Shown in pieces: positions 22,501-34,125 of a DNA stretch of 64,000 nucleotides (position 1 is the stretch's first letter; every line of letters starts with the position of its first letter). The notes under the pieces were generated by a model, which was not told the DNA's origin, ran no database searches, and worked only from the letters and a program-made list of their open reading frames with translations. Made by a program: the position numbers and the translations under genes. Origin of the DNA: Cunninghamia lanceolata (Eukaryota; Streptophyta; Pinopsida; Cupressales; Cupressaceae); assembly GCA_027924645.1 (NCBI GenBank), contig BSBN01000187.1, positions 19,796,001 through 19,860,000 on the forward strand, in the 5' to 3' direction.

Positions 22501-24290
22501 CAGTCATTTGTTCTTGAGTGTGATGCATTAGGAGAAGGTATAGGGGCTGTGTTGATGTAGAATAGACACCCCATTGAATTTGAGAGCAGAAAATTGAGAG
22601 ATGTGGAGTGCCTATATTCCACCTATGACAAGGAGATGCTAGCCATTATGCATGCTTTGGCTAAGTTTCGTTAGTATTTGGTAGGTGCAAAGTTTGTGGT
22701 TAGGACCGACCACAATAGTCTGAAATACTTCTTGGAACAAAAGGATTTGAATGAGAGACCACAAAAATGGGTCTCTAAGATATAAGCATATGACTTTGAC
22801 ATTGAGTTTGTGAAGGGCAAGAAGAATATTGTTGCGGATGCACTTTCTAGGAGGCCTACTATTTGGTGCTTGAGTGAGATTTTAGCTGATTGGAAATCTC
22901 AACTTTTAGTTGAGTATTCTAAATCTACTTTAGCATGTGAGATCATGGATGGCATTATACAGGATGATAGGTACAAGGTGGTGGATGATGTGATTTACTA
23001 CAAGGATAGGATATTTTTGGTACATGAGTCAAAGCTCAAACATCAGATATTGAGAGCTATTCATGACACACCTCTAGCAGGACATCCAGGGTTTTTCAAA
23101 ACCTATAGGCAAATTTGTGAGAGATTCTCTTAGAAGGGCCTCAAAGATGATGTCTTATAGCATGTTAGAGAGTGTTTGACTTGTCAACAGAACAAGTCTA
23201 AGCATACTTTTTGTGCAGGTCTACTTCAGCCATTGCCTATTCCAGAGCAAAAGAGGGAAAGTATCTCAATGGATTTCATCACAGGTCTTCTAAAGGTACA
23301 TGGTAAGGATTGCATAGATGTAGTTGTTAATAGGGTAACAAATATGCACATTTCTATCCTATTGCAATGAACTATTTAGCTTTACAGGTTGTAGAGTTAT
23401 TCATTAGAGAGTTATTTTGACTGCATGGCCTTCCAAATACCATTGTGAGCGATCAGGATAGGAGGTTCATTAGCATGTTTTGGAGAGAACTATTCTGATT
23501 AGCAGGTACAGAGTTGACACCAAGCTCTGGCTATCATCCTCAAACAGGTGGACATATGTAGATTGTTAATAAGTGGCTTGAGGGTTATCTTTGCAACTAT
23601 GTTGCAGGTCATCAGCGTGCTTGGGTTAAGTGGCTATATCTTGGTGAGTATTGTTACAATACCACCTACCACATGTCTATTGTCATGACTCCATTCAGGG
23701 CACTTTATGGGTATGATGTACTTCCTTTTGTTGATTTGGCATTTGATGATAGTTGAGCTCCTCAAGCTAAGGAGTTGATGTAGGATACATAGGATATCCT
23801 TAGAGTTCTTAAGGATAATATTCAGCAGGCACAAAATTAGCAAAATATATATGTAGATAGACATCAGGTTGAGAGGGTGTTTGAGATTGATGACTTGGTT
23901 TTCTTGCACCTACAACCATATAGATAGAGTTCCTTGAAGAAAAGTGGTGTAGGAAAGCTCAAGCCAAAATTCTATGGGCCATACAGGATCATCAGGAGGG
24001 TTGGTGAGGTAGCTTATGAGTTGGATTTGCCAGCAGGGAGCTGCATACATAATGTATTTCATGTATCATTCTTCAAAAAGGCATTGGGTCAGAATGTGGT
24101 TTCTTCCATGGATCTTCCACCTCTTGATGAAGAGGGCATGTTGATATTGGAGCCCGATGGTATTGTGGACATGAGAGAATGCAAATTGCGTAACAAGATT
24201 ATCAGGGAGTATTTGGTGTGTTGGAGAGGCTTTCCAATAGAGGATGCTACATGGGAAGGTGAGAAGATTTTAGAGCATCCTAATCTTTGA
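19537..24290 (+). pseudogene. Chromovirus gag-pol polyprotein, decayed
   Basis: One frame from the ATG at 19537 carries, in order: a gag N-terminus and coiled, charged linker; a gag core (PLPNFDGSS, DTFLTLKPL, 20200-20620); a zinc knuckle CFDCKQPWEPGHRC (about 20806-20847), of the atypical spacing usual in chromoviruses; protease with LVDSGGTHNFI (about 21064); reverse transcriptase with the FDDILIYS active site (22081); RNase H (22507-22850); and integrase with an HHCC zinc finger ending CLTCQQNK. Catalytic Asp residues are visible in SMDFITG and VSDQDRRF. In-frame stops are at 20086, 20350, 20374, 20479, 20689, 21712, 22558, 22672, 22783, 23131 and 23158. A one-base loss near 23341 moves the frame, and stops follow at 23418, 23496, 23559, 23754, 23781, 23838 and 23925. 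The stop at 23559 falls where the catalytic Glu is expected. The last segment (23934-24290) ends in a chromodomain (REYLVCWRGFPIEDATWE). Not functional. Confidence 0.95.
24153..24290 (+). other. Chromodomain at the integrase C-terminus
   Basis: The segment from LEPDGIVDMRECKL to the stop matches the chromodomain core: aromatic/hydrophobic EYLVCWRGFP, then ATWE. In chromoviruses this domain directs integration to marked chromatin. It is intact to the natural stop at 24288, unlike the rest of the polyprotein. Confidence 0.88.
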
Positions 24291-24312
24291 TTACTTGAGG
24301 ACAAGCAATCTC

Positions 24313-24325
24313 GGGAAGGGAGGAC
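24313..24325 (+). promoter_or_regulatory. Polypurine tract of the chromovirus
   Basis: CGGGAAGGGAGGAC lies directly before the 3' LTR start TGTCATG at 24326, 23 bases after the polyprotein stop. Confidence 0.85.
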
Positions 24326-24533
24326 TGTCATGTCCCCACTTTCTGAATGATCACATGTGGTATTGATGTTTAGCCTATTCACCATTCCTATAGGCTAAAA
24401 GATTTGGTAAGGGAATGATATTGATTTTGGCTAGGTGTTTTTCAGTATATTTTTATATTAGCTAAAATTATTTGAGCTTCATCATGTGGAGATTGCAATT
24501 TGTATTGTATTTTCACATATTCAGGGTGTACGA
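24326..24533 (+). repeat. Chromovirus 3' LTR, piece 1
   Basis: Matches 17428-17638 of the 5' LTR, with a few substitutions. It stops at CAGGGTGTACGA, where the small non-autonomous element begins. Confidence 0.95.
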
Positions 24534-24767
24534 TGTTGGCATAATAGTATATAGTATTACATTGTTAGTTTATCCATATTAAATAAATGTTAGTTTATAA
24601 GTTAGGTTTTGGGAAGTTACGAGAAGTTACTTTCCCGTAAGAAGTTATATACGGGAATAACTAAGGCTTTAAAAAGCCAATGTATTGCATTGTAAAATCA
24701 TCCTGAAGACAATACTATATTATTTTATTATGGTTTAATTTTGTGTATGTTTGCTCACCATTTCTCA
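24534..24767 (+). repeat. Left LTR of the small element
   Basis: Begins TGTTGGCATAATAG and ends TTTCTCA (or CTCAATA, three bases later). Contains an inverted pair TTCCCGTA / TACGGGAA at about 24632-24658, a potential small stem. Confidence 0.92.
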
Positions 24768-24770
24768 ATA

Positions 24771-24782
24771 TGGTATCAGAGC
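24771..24782 (+). promoter_or_regulatory. Primer-binding site, initiator-Met type
   Basis: TGGTATCAGAGC, the exact form common to plant copia-type elements, right after the left LTR. Confidence 0.92.
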
Positions 24783-26551
24783 TCGTTGTGCCTGTGCATT
24801 AGAATCTAGGGGAAGCATAGAGATGGTTCGATAATGGCCTGCGTGATAAAGGATCTAAAACTACCATTATAGCTGATTTATTGGTGCACTGGATAAAGGA
24901 GATGTAAAGAAAATTTTTGGAGCACATTGTATGACTGCATGCAAGAATGGACATTTGAATGAAGTCTTTAGTTGTTTTTCATGATAGTTTTTATTGATGT
25001 TTGATCTCCCTTAGATATCTGATTTTGGAGATATTTTTTTTGAGGCGTTTTGATGATATCTATCTGTTTCTAAATGTAGCCTCCAAGCATCCAACGATTA
25101 GAGAAGGTGGCTGATCAATATGGGGAAATTAATTAGGGTTTAAGAAAGGTGTGGTTTAGATGGTTAATTTACATACACAGTAGCAACTATGGATGCCTAT
25201 TTCACATTTTTGAATCAGGGAGTTGGTGTGTTTGAAGAAGGTTGATAAAGACAACTATGAAGTGAAAACCATGGATGATGAATTTATGATTGCTGGCAGC
25301 GCAAACTTGTGAAAGGAAAATATTTTCTCTGTTGCGTTGAATATAAGTGAAAGAGGCAATTCATATGGTGAGATTAAAACTGACTAAAATTTCCTAATGA
25401 TACATGAGGGAAAATGTTTTATGAGTTTATAGCAAACATTGAAAAGTTTTCACTTATTACCTAGAGTAATACAATTTCCTTTTGGATAAAGTTAAAAAGT
25501 TTCTAAGAGGAAATATTAAGGAGAGTAAAATGTGTGGCATTTTTTAGGTTTTGATTTGAACGCGGCAGTAAGTTCACATTTAAAAACATTAATGCTATTT
25601 TCATTTGGAAAATTATGGTTCATAGCTATTTTTGGAACCAAATTTTTGGAAAGGAATAAAATTAAAAAAAAAAAAGATTTAAATGAAGGTTGGAGGAATT
25701 AATAGTTGGTATGAGGTGGTTATGAGTTCAAAATTTGGGAGGTATAAATTTTAAATATTATTTTGTCATTGGAGAAATAAGGTTTTATTTTGGAGTAATA
25801 AGGTGGAAAACATTGGAGTTATAAGGATATAATTGTGTTTACACTATATTGTAAAAGGTGCACTTTTGGTGGAATCTGACACCTTGTTTTATCATGGCTA
25901 CATCAATTGCTCTCGGATCCATTTATACTACACCTGATGAGGCCTCGAAAGACTCATCCAAGACATCAGCTGGTTAAAGTGTAATAGGGTCATATTGGAG
26001 GTAGGCGGCATCGGAGGATGGAGGATTTTCCATCATCTCAAGTTAGCTTCTCGCTTTGAGATGATGCTTTGCATGAGAAGCGTTTTTAGTTTTGGTTGTT
26101 TTGTTTTTCTTTATTGATGCTGACGGAGCTGACAGATTTGAAGAATGTATGTTTTGTGAAGATTTTGTTTTGGAGACAGGTTTGGGGTTTGGTGTTGAGC
26201 TCAATATGGATTGTTGTCCAGCAAGCTTCAAAGAGTATATGATCTTGAATTATACCCTTTCGTGGTCACTAGACAACATGGCAGAGATCTGTCGTATCTC
26301 TTAGGGGCCATTGTCAAATAATTCAAGACTCTGTGATTTGAGAGCTTGGGACTAAAGAGCTCAAGAACATAGCTCGAAGCAACGCCATTCCGAGGGTAGA
26401 CGAGACAGCATGATGGAGCCTCGCTTGGTTCAGGATTTGTTCTTTGGGGGAAGATCTTCTATAAAATATGTATTCATATTATGTAATCAACTTTGTTGAG
26501 TATTTTAGCATTAAGGGGGGGTACCTGGTACTTTTGCAAGAACAATGTAAT

Positions 26552-26562
26552 AAGGGGGGGAA
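26552..26562 (+). promoter_or_regulatory. Polypurine tract of the small element
   Basis: AAGGGGGGGAA directly before the right LTR. A similar purine run, AAGGGGGGG, lies about 40 bp upstream at about 26513, a possible second tract. Confidence 0.85.
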
Positions 26563-26796
26563 TGTTGGCATAATAGTATATAGTATTACATTGTTAGTTT
26601 ATCCATATTAAATAAATGTTAGTTTATAAGTTAGGTTTTGGGAAGTTACGAGAAGTTACTTTCCCGTAAGAAGTTATATACGGGAATAACTAAGGCTTTA
26701 AAAAGCCAATGTATTGCATTGTAAAATCATCCTGAAGACAATACTATATTCTTTTATTATGGTTTAATTTTGTGTATGTTTGCTCACCATTTCTCA
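26563..26796 (+). repeat. Right LTR of the small element
   Basis: Same length as the left LTR and one difference seen by eye. Followed immediately by resumed chromovirus LTR sequence (CCTATAATTTGG). Confidence 0.92.
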
Positions 26797-28193
26797 ATAC
26801 CTATAATTTGGAGCCAATGTGGTATGGTATTTTATGAGGCCAAGTGATGGAGGAGAAAATGAAATCTTTAATTACATTTTCTCTATTATATTTTTATGGA
26901 TATCTCTATTTTAGCATGTGGCTAATGAAGTGTGAAGATATAGCTCCAGGTGGGACCTATTTGTGTAGTACAATTGCCGAGTTGAAATTATAGGTCCAAG
27001 CTTATGCAAAATGTGTTCAAATGCTTTCCAATAGCCATCCTAAGAGGATTGACTAGCTATATGAGGTGGCACGCATGGTTTAGTGGTTCTATTTGCTTCT
27101 AACGACCATCAAGGAGGTTTGCTCAATGCTATGAAAATCATTTAATAATTAATGGTGTGGAAATTCAATGCCAAACGCCCAGCACAAAGGTAATTTAATA
27201 TTGTTTGAAGATTTTAAATGAAGCATTGTTGGCCGCCAATCAGGTATGGAGCATTTTAAATGAGTAACAACGATCATATGGGCTGCCCATGAGTAAATTA
27301 AATGCAATTTGTTCTTTATTCAATGCTTGATGAGGATTGATTCTTATGGGAGGTGTTTTTAAATGATTGTTCCAGCCATCCAAGCAAAGAAGAAGAAGAT
27401 TTTAAATGACTGATATGAAGTTGATATACTTTCATTTAAAATAATTAAAGATTGTTTTAAATGATTGTATTTGTGATGAAATTCATTTACTTTTGTTCAA
27501 ACTCTTTGATCATCATTGGTGGAATCCAAAATTCATTTCAAAATACCAAAGAAGAGGAGCGCTTAGCCATGAGGAGTATATATTGAGGATTCCATTCTCA
27601 ATTGGAGGCTAATGATCAATCTGGTATGTTTTCTAATTCATAGTATTACTCCAGAAATTTATGTTTTTTAGTGATTTCATACAAGGAGATGACCCCTTGT
27701 GATATGGAGATGACCCCATATCTAATTTAGAGGTGATATCACTTAGATATGCACTATTAGAGCTTCATTTTGCAGGTTTTGTGGAGAGTTTGAAGAGAAG
27801 ATTGCATATTTGAAACCCTTGGTATCATTGGAGAGTTTAACCAAGGTAGTCAATTTGATTTTAGAAGTGATTTTTGTGATTTTTGGCATATTTGCATTCA
27901 CTGGGTTTATGATAGCTAGTTGGAATGTTCATCTATAGGGTTTTATGATATGATTTAATGAAGTCTGAAGCATATCTGCAATCATTGATGATACTACAAG
28001 CCAATCGGCTCATCTAGAGACCCATCGCTTGCTTGAGGAAGTGTTGATTTGAAGTATTTGTGAAATTTGGGTGAAGGACAGTAAGGTACAGGTTTGTTAC
28101 AGTATGATACAGAGCTAGAAAAAGTGCATTTTGAGGTCATTTGTCAATCAGAATCCATTGGAGAGCTTCCTTGACCTACTGCTCCCTTCTATC
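26797..28193 (+). repeat. Chromovirus 3' LTR, piece 2
   Basis: Collinear with about 17639-19040 of the 5' LTR. Includes a deletion of about 20-30 bases near 27355 relative to that copy. Ends in CTATC (28189-28193), the left target duplication of the copia insertion. Confidence 0.93.
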
Positions 28194-29052
28194 TGTTAGA
28201 AATGAAAGCAACACTACTTCAATGGAAATCTAATTCAAGATAAATTTCAGCAATCTTTAACTGTGTATTATTAATGGAGATTGTAAACCAAAAACAAAAC
28301 TATGCTTCACAGAAATATGAACACATAACACAATGTTTAATGTGGAGAAAACCCTTTCGGGTAAAAAACTCCACACAGGAAAGAGGCCCAATGTTTGTAT
28401 TAATCTAAAAATGATTTACAATACAACAACACTTCAACTCTCTCCACCAGTCTTCAATCTGACAGCATTCTGACAGCACCCAAGTACCAAAAATCTGTAT
28501 TGCAACAACTAATACATGGAAAATACTTATAGAGATATTTTATAACTCATCGTAGGCGTTCACCTTCTCTCTCATGAGATTCCCCAACATACAAATATTA
28601 AATGCCATCTTACAAGCACCTTCCACTTGTCCAAAAACAACCATGCAAAGGTTGGGTGCCCAAGACTAAATTTGGCCTCTTACAACATCTTATGATGTGT
28701 CATAACCGTCATAGATTCTAGCAAAAGAGTATCTTTCCAAGATAGGAACCTTGGGCTAAATATAGCAAATATACAACTAACATATCTGTCATATGCATCA
28801 TAGAATCATAGAATCTTATGACAACTTGCAGCTGTCATAGATTCACTCACCAAACATTATGATAGTTGTCATACATGCCAAAAATAGTATATTCCTCCGT
28901 AAATGTATCTCGGTAACTACCGCCGGTAACTTTGAAATTACAACTATCAATGAGACTACCTCATTCCCTTATGGGTAATTACAAATAACAAATAATAAAT
29001 GGAATAAAATACAATATTGGAATTTACAAGGTTATGGTAACTTATTCCAACA
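28194..29052 (-). repeat. 3' LTR of the copia element (859 bp)
   Basis: Paired with 33199-34120. It lacks about 60 bp present in the other LTR near 33915-33975, plus a short segment near 33320, and carries scattered substitutions. The conserved fold-back motif (TGTGGAG to CTCCACA) is at 28341-28375. Confidence 0.94.
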
Positions 29053-29063
29053 TTCTCCCACTT
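29053..29063 (-). promoter_or_regulatory. Polypurine tract of the copia element
   Basis: AAGTGGGAGAA on the minus strand, directly before the 3' LTR. Identical to the tract at 4600-4611. Confidence 0.88.
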
Positions 29064-29110
29064 GACATTATACATTGTAAATCAACCCATAGGAAATCAA
29101 TTAAAAATAA

Positions 29111-32100
29111 TCAGGCACTAGAAACAAGGCCCATGGCCTCTCTGCACCACACGAACTTCTCTATGCTCACAGATTTAGTCAATAAATCTGCAACATTCTC
29201 CTGAGTGTCTATCTTCTTTAGCTCAATCTCTCCATTTGCAACCAACTCTTGAACAAAGTGATACTAAACATCAACATGCTTAGTCCGAGCATGATACATG
29301 GGATTCTTGGCCAAACAGATAGCACTCTGGCTTCACAACCAATCTGAATGATCCTGCAATCAAAACCAATACCTGTACATAGTCTTCTTAACCAAACTGC
29401 CTCCGTAGAGACATGAGTAGTAGCCATATACTCTGCTTTTGTGGTGGACAAAGCAACTGTGGGTTGCCTCTTACTCATCCAACTCACTGCACCTCCAAAT
29501 AAAGTAAATACATAGCCACTAGTGGACCTTCGACTATCCAAGTCACCTTCCCAATCTGCATCAATAAAACCCTGTATGTCCAAAGATTTATCAGCACTAT
29601 TAGTACCACAATAAACCAAACAATGATCAAGAGTACCTGCAAACTATTTAAACACCCTCTTTGCATAGTTCCAATGTTGTCTACTAGCGTTAGACATAAA
29701 TCTACTCAAAACTCCCACTGCTTGGGAAATATCTGGTCTAGTACAAACCATTGCATACATCAAACTCTGACAACACTAGCATATGGCACATCAGACATAT
29801 CCTCAAGATCATCCTCAGTCTTTGGACACATATCTAATGAAAGCTTAGTACCAATGGTTAAAGGAACTCTAACTGGGTTATAGTCCTGCAAACTAAACCT
29901 CTGCAAAATAGTATTCACATACTTACTTTGTGACAACCAAAGATTTCTGTTAACTCTATCCCTCCTGATCTCCATTCCCAAAATATACCTTACAGCACCA
30001 AGATCTTTCATCTCAAATGCACCTGAAAGTTGGGCTTTAAGCTCATTGACCATACCCTTAATATTGCTGAAAAACATGTCATCAACATACAAAGCAATAA
30101 CCAGTATAGAATCATCAACACAATGAATGTAAACACAATGATTCTCCTCACTTGTAACAAAACCCAATTTCAAAACAAATGAGTCAAACTTTTGATACCA
30201 CATTCTGGAGGATTGTTTCAGACCATAAAGAAACCTCTTTAACCTGCAAACCTAATGTTCTTTTCCTTTTACCTCAAAACCTGTAGGCTATTGCATATAA
30301 ATTTCTTCTTCAAGATCTCCATGCAAGAACACAGTCTTAACATCCATTTGCTCAATCTCCCAATCATAAGCTGCAGCAATGGATAAGAGAAATCTGATAG
30401 AAGTCAATTTACCAACAGGAGAGAATATCTCACCAAAATCAACTCCCTCTCTCTAGGAGTAGCCCTTGGCTACCAATCTAGCCTTGTACTTCTTCAATGA
30501 CCTATCTGCTCCAAAATTCTTCTTGAAGACCCACTTACATCCTATGGCCTTTCTTCTTTTGGCCAAACGAACAAGATCCCAGGTTTTACAAGAATCTAAA
30601 GCCATGATCTCCTCCTGCATGGCTAACTGCCAAGACTCACCATCATCTGCAAAAATAGCTTCCCTGTAGGATCTAGGTTCATCATTAGTACTCAATAAAG
30701 CATATACACAACAGAAATTTGGTGGGCTATACATGTCAACTAGATTCCATTGTCTTGTGGATCTCCTCAAGGGTGGAGTAAGAGACTCTACTCATTCTTC
30801 TGCATGATCATTTGCACCAACTTCTTCTGTAACAATAGATTAATCTTCATCAGAACTACTTGAATCTTCTTCTTCTTCTTCAACCCCCAATCCATCATTA
30901 TGTTCTTCCTGAGGTGCATCTTGTTGTTCTAAATCAAAGTGCACCTTCTTTACCTTTTCATCTTTTTCTTTTGACTGCTTAGGTTCAGAAATAGCTCTAA
31001 GTTCCATGAAAATAACATCTCTAGAAAATATAATCTTGCGGGATAGTGGATTCCAAAGCTTATAACCTTTCACATTATCACCATATCTAATGAATGTACA
31101 CTTTTCAACTTTGGATCCAACTTAGATTGCTTTTCCTTAAGCACATGAACAAAAGCTTCACAACCAAAAACCCTTAAATGTGAAATAGAAGGTTTCTTAC
31201 CTGTCCACACTTCATAAGGTGTCGAATCAAGAGCCTTACAAGGAGATCTATTGATCAAGTAGCAAGCAGTACACACAGCCTCTACCCAAAAGCATTTATC
31301 TAATTGTGCATCACTAAGCATACTTCTAGCCCTTACCATAATTGTTCAGTTCATCCTTTCTGCAACACCATTCTGCTGTGGTGTATACGGAGTTGTCTTT
31401 TGTTTGATTATACCTGCATGCTTGCAAAACTCATCAAATTCCTTAGAGCAATATTCCCCTCCATTGTTAGATCTTAATATTTTTATCTTTAAACCTGATT
31501 GGTTCTCTACTAAGACTTTGAATTTCTTAAACTTAGTGAAAACTTCAGATTTATGCTTCATAAAATAAATCCATGTAAATATGGATACATCTTCAATGAA
31601 GGTTACAAAATAACGAGATTTTCTGATAGGTTCATTATCCACAAGTCCAAACACATTCGTATGAATAATTTTGAACTTCTCTTTTGCTCTATTGCTTCCT
31701 GAAGGAAATGATTTTCTGTTTTGTTTACCAAACACACAATGCTCATAGAAATCAAAGTGCTCATCAGAATAGGAGAAACCATCCAACAAATTTTTATTCT
31801 TAATAGTTTTTAATACATTATTGCTTGTGTGGCCCAATCTACGGTGCCACAACATACAAGTGTTTTCAGAAGCCTCAGATACATAGGAGGCATTATAAAC
31901 TGTAGTGGCTTCAAGCTTGAATAGGCTTCCGAATCTCTTCCCCTCGCTACCACCAAGTTCCCTCTCACTAATTTGTAGTCGTTCTTGTCAAATGTCACAT
32001 GCATTCCCGAATCATTCAACTTCGAAACTAAAATCAGATTTCTAGCTAATATAGGAACATGCAAAACACCTGGGAGGGTTTTAATCCTCTCATCACTGAA

Positions 32101-33091
32101 ACACAACAATACCTTTCCTTTCCCAATAATCAGATATGAAGAGTTGTCACCAAGGTAGATATTACCTCCATCATATTCTTCATATGAGGAGAACCATTCC
32201 TTATGTAGTGTCATATGAAATGAGCATCCTGAGTCAACCAACCAATTATCATTAGAAACAAGATTACATGCAAAAAGTAAAACTTCTTCACCTGCATTTG
32301 AGGACTTATCTGAAGCACTCTCCCACTGTTTCTTGGGGTTTCTACACTCCTTCACATGTCCCCTTTTACTGCAGTTCCAACACTTAACTCTGTTCTTTTT
32401 ACTAGGAGTCTTAGACTGGCCCTTGGACTTGTCCTTAGCCCCTTTCTGATCTCCTTTAGGTCCTCTTTCCTTAGACCTTCCCCTGACATTGAGAGCATTC
32501 CATGAACTATCCGAACTCTTCTTCCTCAATTCCTGTGATAGTAACACTGAAACAAGAGCATCCAACTTCGGATCCACAAGGTTAGCAATGATAGCAAGGA
32601 TAACATTCTCCCAAGACTCAGGTAAAGAACAAAGAAGTAAGATACATTTATCTTCCTCACTAACCTCAACATCTACTGAATCCAGTTGACTCACTAACAA
32701 ATTAAAAGAATTTAAATGCTCTGCAACTAATTCATCTTCTCACATTTTCATGGAAAACAATTTTCTTTTTAAATAAAGTTTATTTACCATACTCTTGGCT
32801 TGATAGATCTCACCCAATCGTTTCCACAACTTGTATGCAGTCTCTTCCTTTTGCAACATTCAATAGGACAGAGTCTGAAAGACACAACCAGATGGTTCCC
32901 CGTGCCTTCTTATCCAATCTATCCCACTCATCTTGAGAGACATCATCGGGTTTCGTCTCTTTTTGAACAACCAACCATTGGTTTCTTTCTTCCAACAAAT
33001 CTTTCATTTTCAACTTCCACAACTCATACCCCATTCTGTTGAACTTCTCAATGTCCAATCGAGAGGTTGATGCAACGGTGGATGTAGCCAT
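29111..33091 (-). pseudogene. Copia gag-pol polyprotein, decayed
   Basis: Starts with ATG at 33091 (MATSTVAS). Gag N-terminal domain with KFNRMGYELWKLKM, then gag core, then a zinc knuckle CWNCSKRGHVKEC whose last spacing is three residues instead of the usual four. Protease WLVDSGCSFHMT (about 32255). GAG-pre-integrase LWHRRLGH. Integrase core ends QQNGVAERMN. Reverse transcriptase has KARLVAKGY and an intact YVDDM box (about 30090). RNase H has DADWEGDLDSRRSTSGY and the end motif VSIEKFVWC, with the natural stop at 29111. Faults: frame changes near 32800, 31850, 31070 and 29700; stops near 31345, 30840, 30795, 30453, 30290 and 30250. The two catalytic Asp of integrase are Asn (31655-31657 and 31466-31468) and a zinc-finger Cys is Tyr. 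Dead element. Confidence 0.94.
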
Positions 33092-33184
33092 AATAACAAC
33101 ACAAGATTTGCAAAACAAACACAACCAAATCTCCCACTGCAGCTACAGCTTCCACACTACCACCCAAGAGTCAAAGTTGGCTAG

Positions 33185-33196
33185 GCTCTGATACCA
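33185..33196 (-). promoter_or_regulatory. Primer-binding site of the copia element
   Basis: On the minus strand TGGTATCAGAGC follows the 5' LTR after two bases (33198-33197). Initiator-Met type, as in most plant copia elements. Confidence 0.92.
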
Positions 33197-33198
33197 AA

Positions 33199-34120
33199 TG
33201 TTAGAAATGAAAGCAACACTAATTCAATGGAAATCTGATTTAAGATAAATTTCAGCAATCTTTAAACCGTGTTACTAATGGAGATTGTAACACAAAAACA
33301 AAACTATGCTTCACAGAAATGCAAAATCAGAAATATGAACACATAACACAATGTTTAATGTGGAGAAAGCCCTTTCGGGTAAAAAACTCCACATAGGAAA
33401 TTGGCCCAATGTTTGTATTAATATGAAAATGATTTACAATACAACAACACTACAACTCTCTCCACCAGTCTTCAATCTGACAGCATTCCGACAGCACCTG
33501 AGCACCTAAAATTTGTATTACAGCAACTAATACATGGAAAATACTTATAGAAACATTTTCTAACTCATCTTAGGAGTTCACCTTCTCTCTCATGAGATTC
33601 CCTAACATACAAATATTAAATGCCATCTTACAAGCACCTTCCACTTGTCCAAAAACAACCATGCAAAGGTTGGGTGCCCAAGACTAAATCTGGCCTCTTA
33701 GAACATCTTATGACATGTCATAACCATCATAGATTCCAACAAAAGAATATCTTTCCAAGATAGGAACCTTGGGCTAAATATAGCAAATATACAACTAACA
33801 TATCCGTCATATGCGTCATAGAATCACATAATCTTATGACAACTTGTAGCTGTCATAGATTCACTCACCAAACATTATGACAGTTGTCATACATGCCAAA
33901 AATAGTATATTCCTTAAGGGAGCACGCCTATCCTCATTTACTATGAGTTTTTACATTTGCCAAAAGTAAATGTCACTCCGTAACTGTCGCCGGTAACTCT
34001 GAAATTACAATTGTCAATGAGACTACCTCATTTCCTTATGGGTAATTACAAATAACAGATAATAAATAGAATAAAATAGAATATTGGAATTTACAAGGTT
34101 AATGGCACCTTATTTCAACA
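33199..34120 (-). repeat. 5' LTR of the copia element (922 bp)
   Basis: Paired with 28194-29052. Contains the fold-back motif at 33360-33394. Ends CAACA next to target duplication CTATC. Confidence 0.94.
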
Positions 34121-34125
34121 CTATC

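Larger units (their letters stand above)
24534..26796 (+). mobile_element. Small non-autonomous LTR element (TRIM/LARD type)
   Basis: Two 234-bp terminal repeats (24534-24767 and 26563-26796) flank about 1.8 kb without pol. A primer-binding site (24771) and a polypurine tract (26552-26562) are in place, so it could be mobilised by another element. The LTRs differ at one site by eye (about 24720 against 26750), so it is young relative to its host LTR. The interior has only short frames, the longest 70 codons at 26092-26304, without a recognised domain. No matching target duplication is visible: the left flank is TACGA and the right flank is ATACC or CCTAT, depending on the exact LTR end. Confidence 0.9.
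28194..34120 (-). mobile_element. Ty1/copia retrotransposon, minus strand
   Basis: Borders TGTTAG (28194) and CAACA (34120), flanked by CTATC on both sides (28189-28193 and 34121-34125). In the element's own direction: 5' LTR 34120-33199, primer-binding site, gag, protease, integrase, reverse transcriptase, RNase H, polypurine tract, 3' LTR 29052-28194. Integrase before reverse transcriptase marks it as Ty1/copia. It lies inside the chromovirus 3' LTR, in opposite orientation. Coding capacity is destroyed by stops and shifts. Confidence 0.95.
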
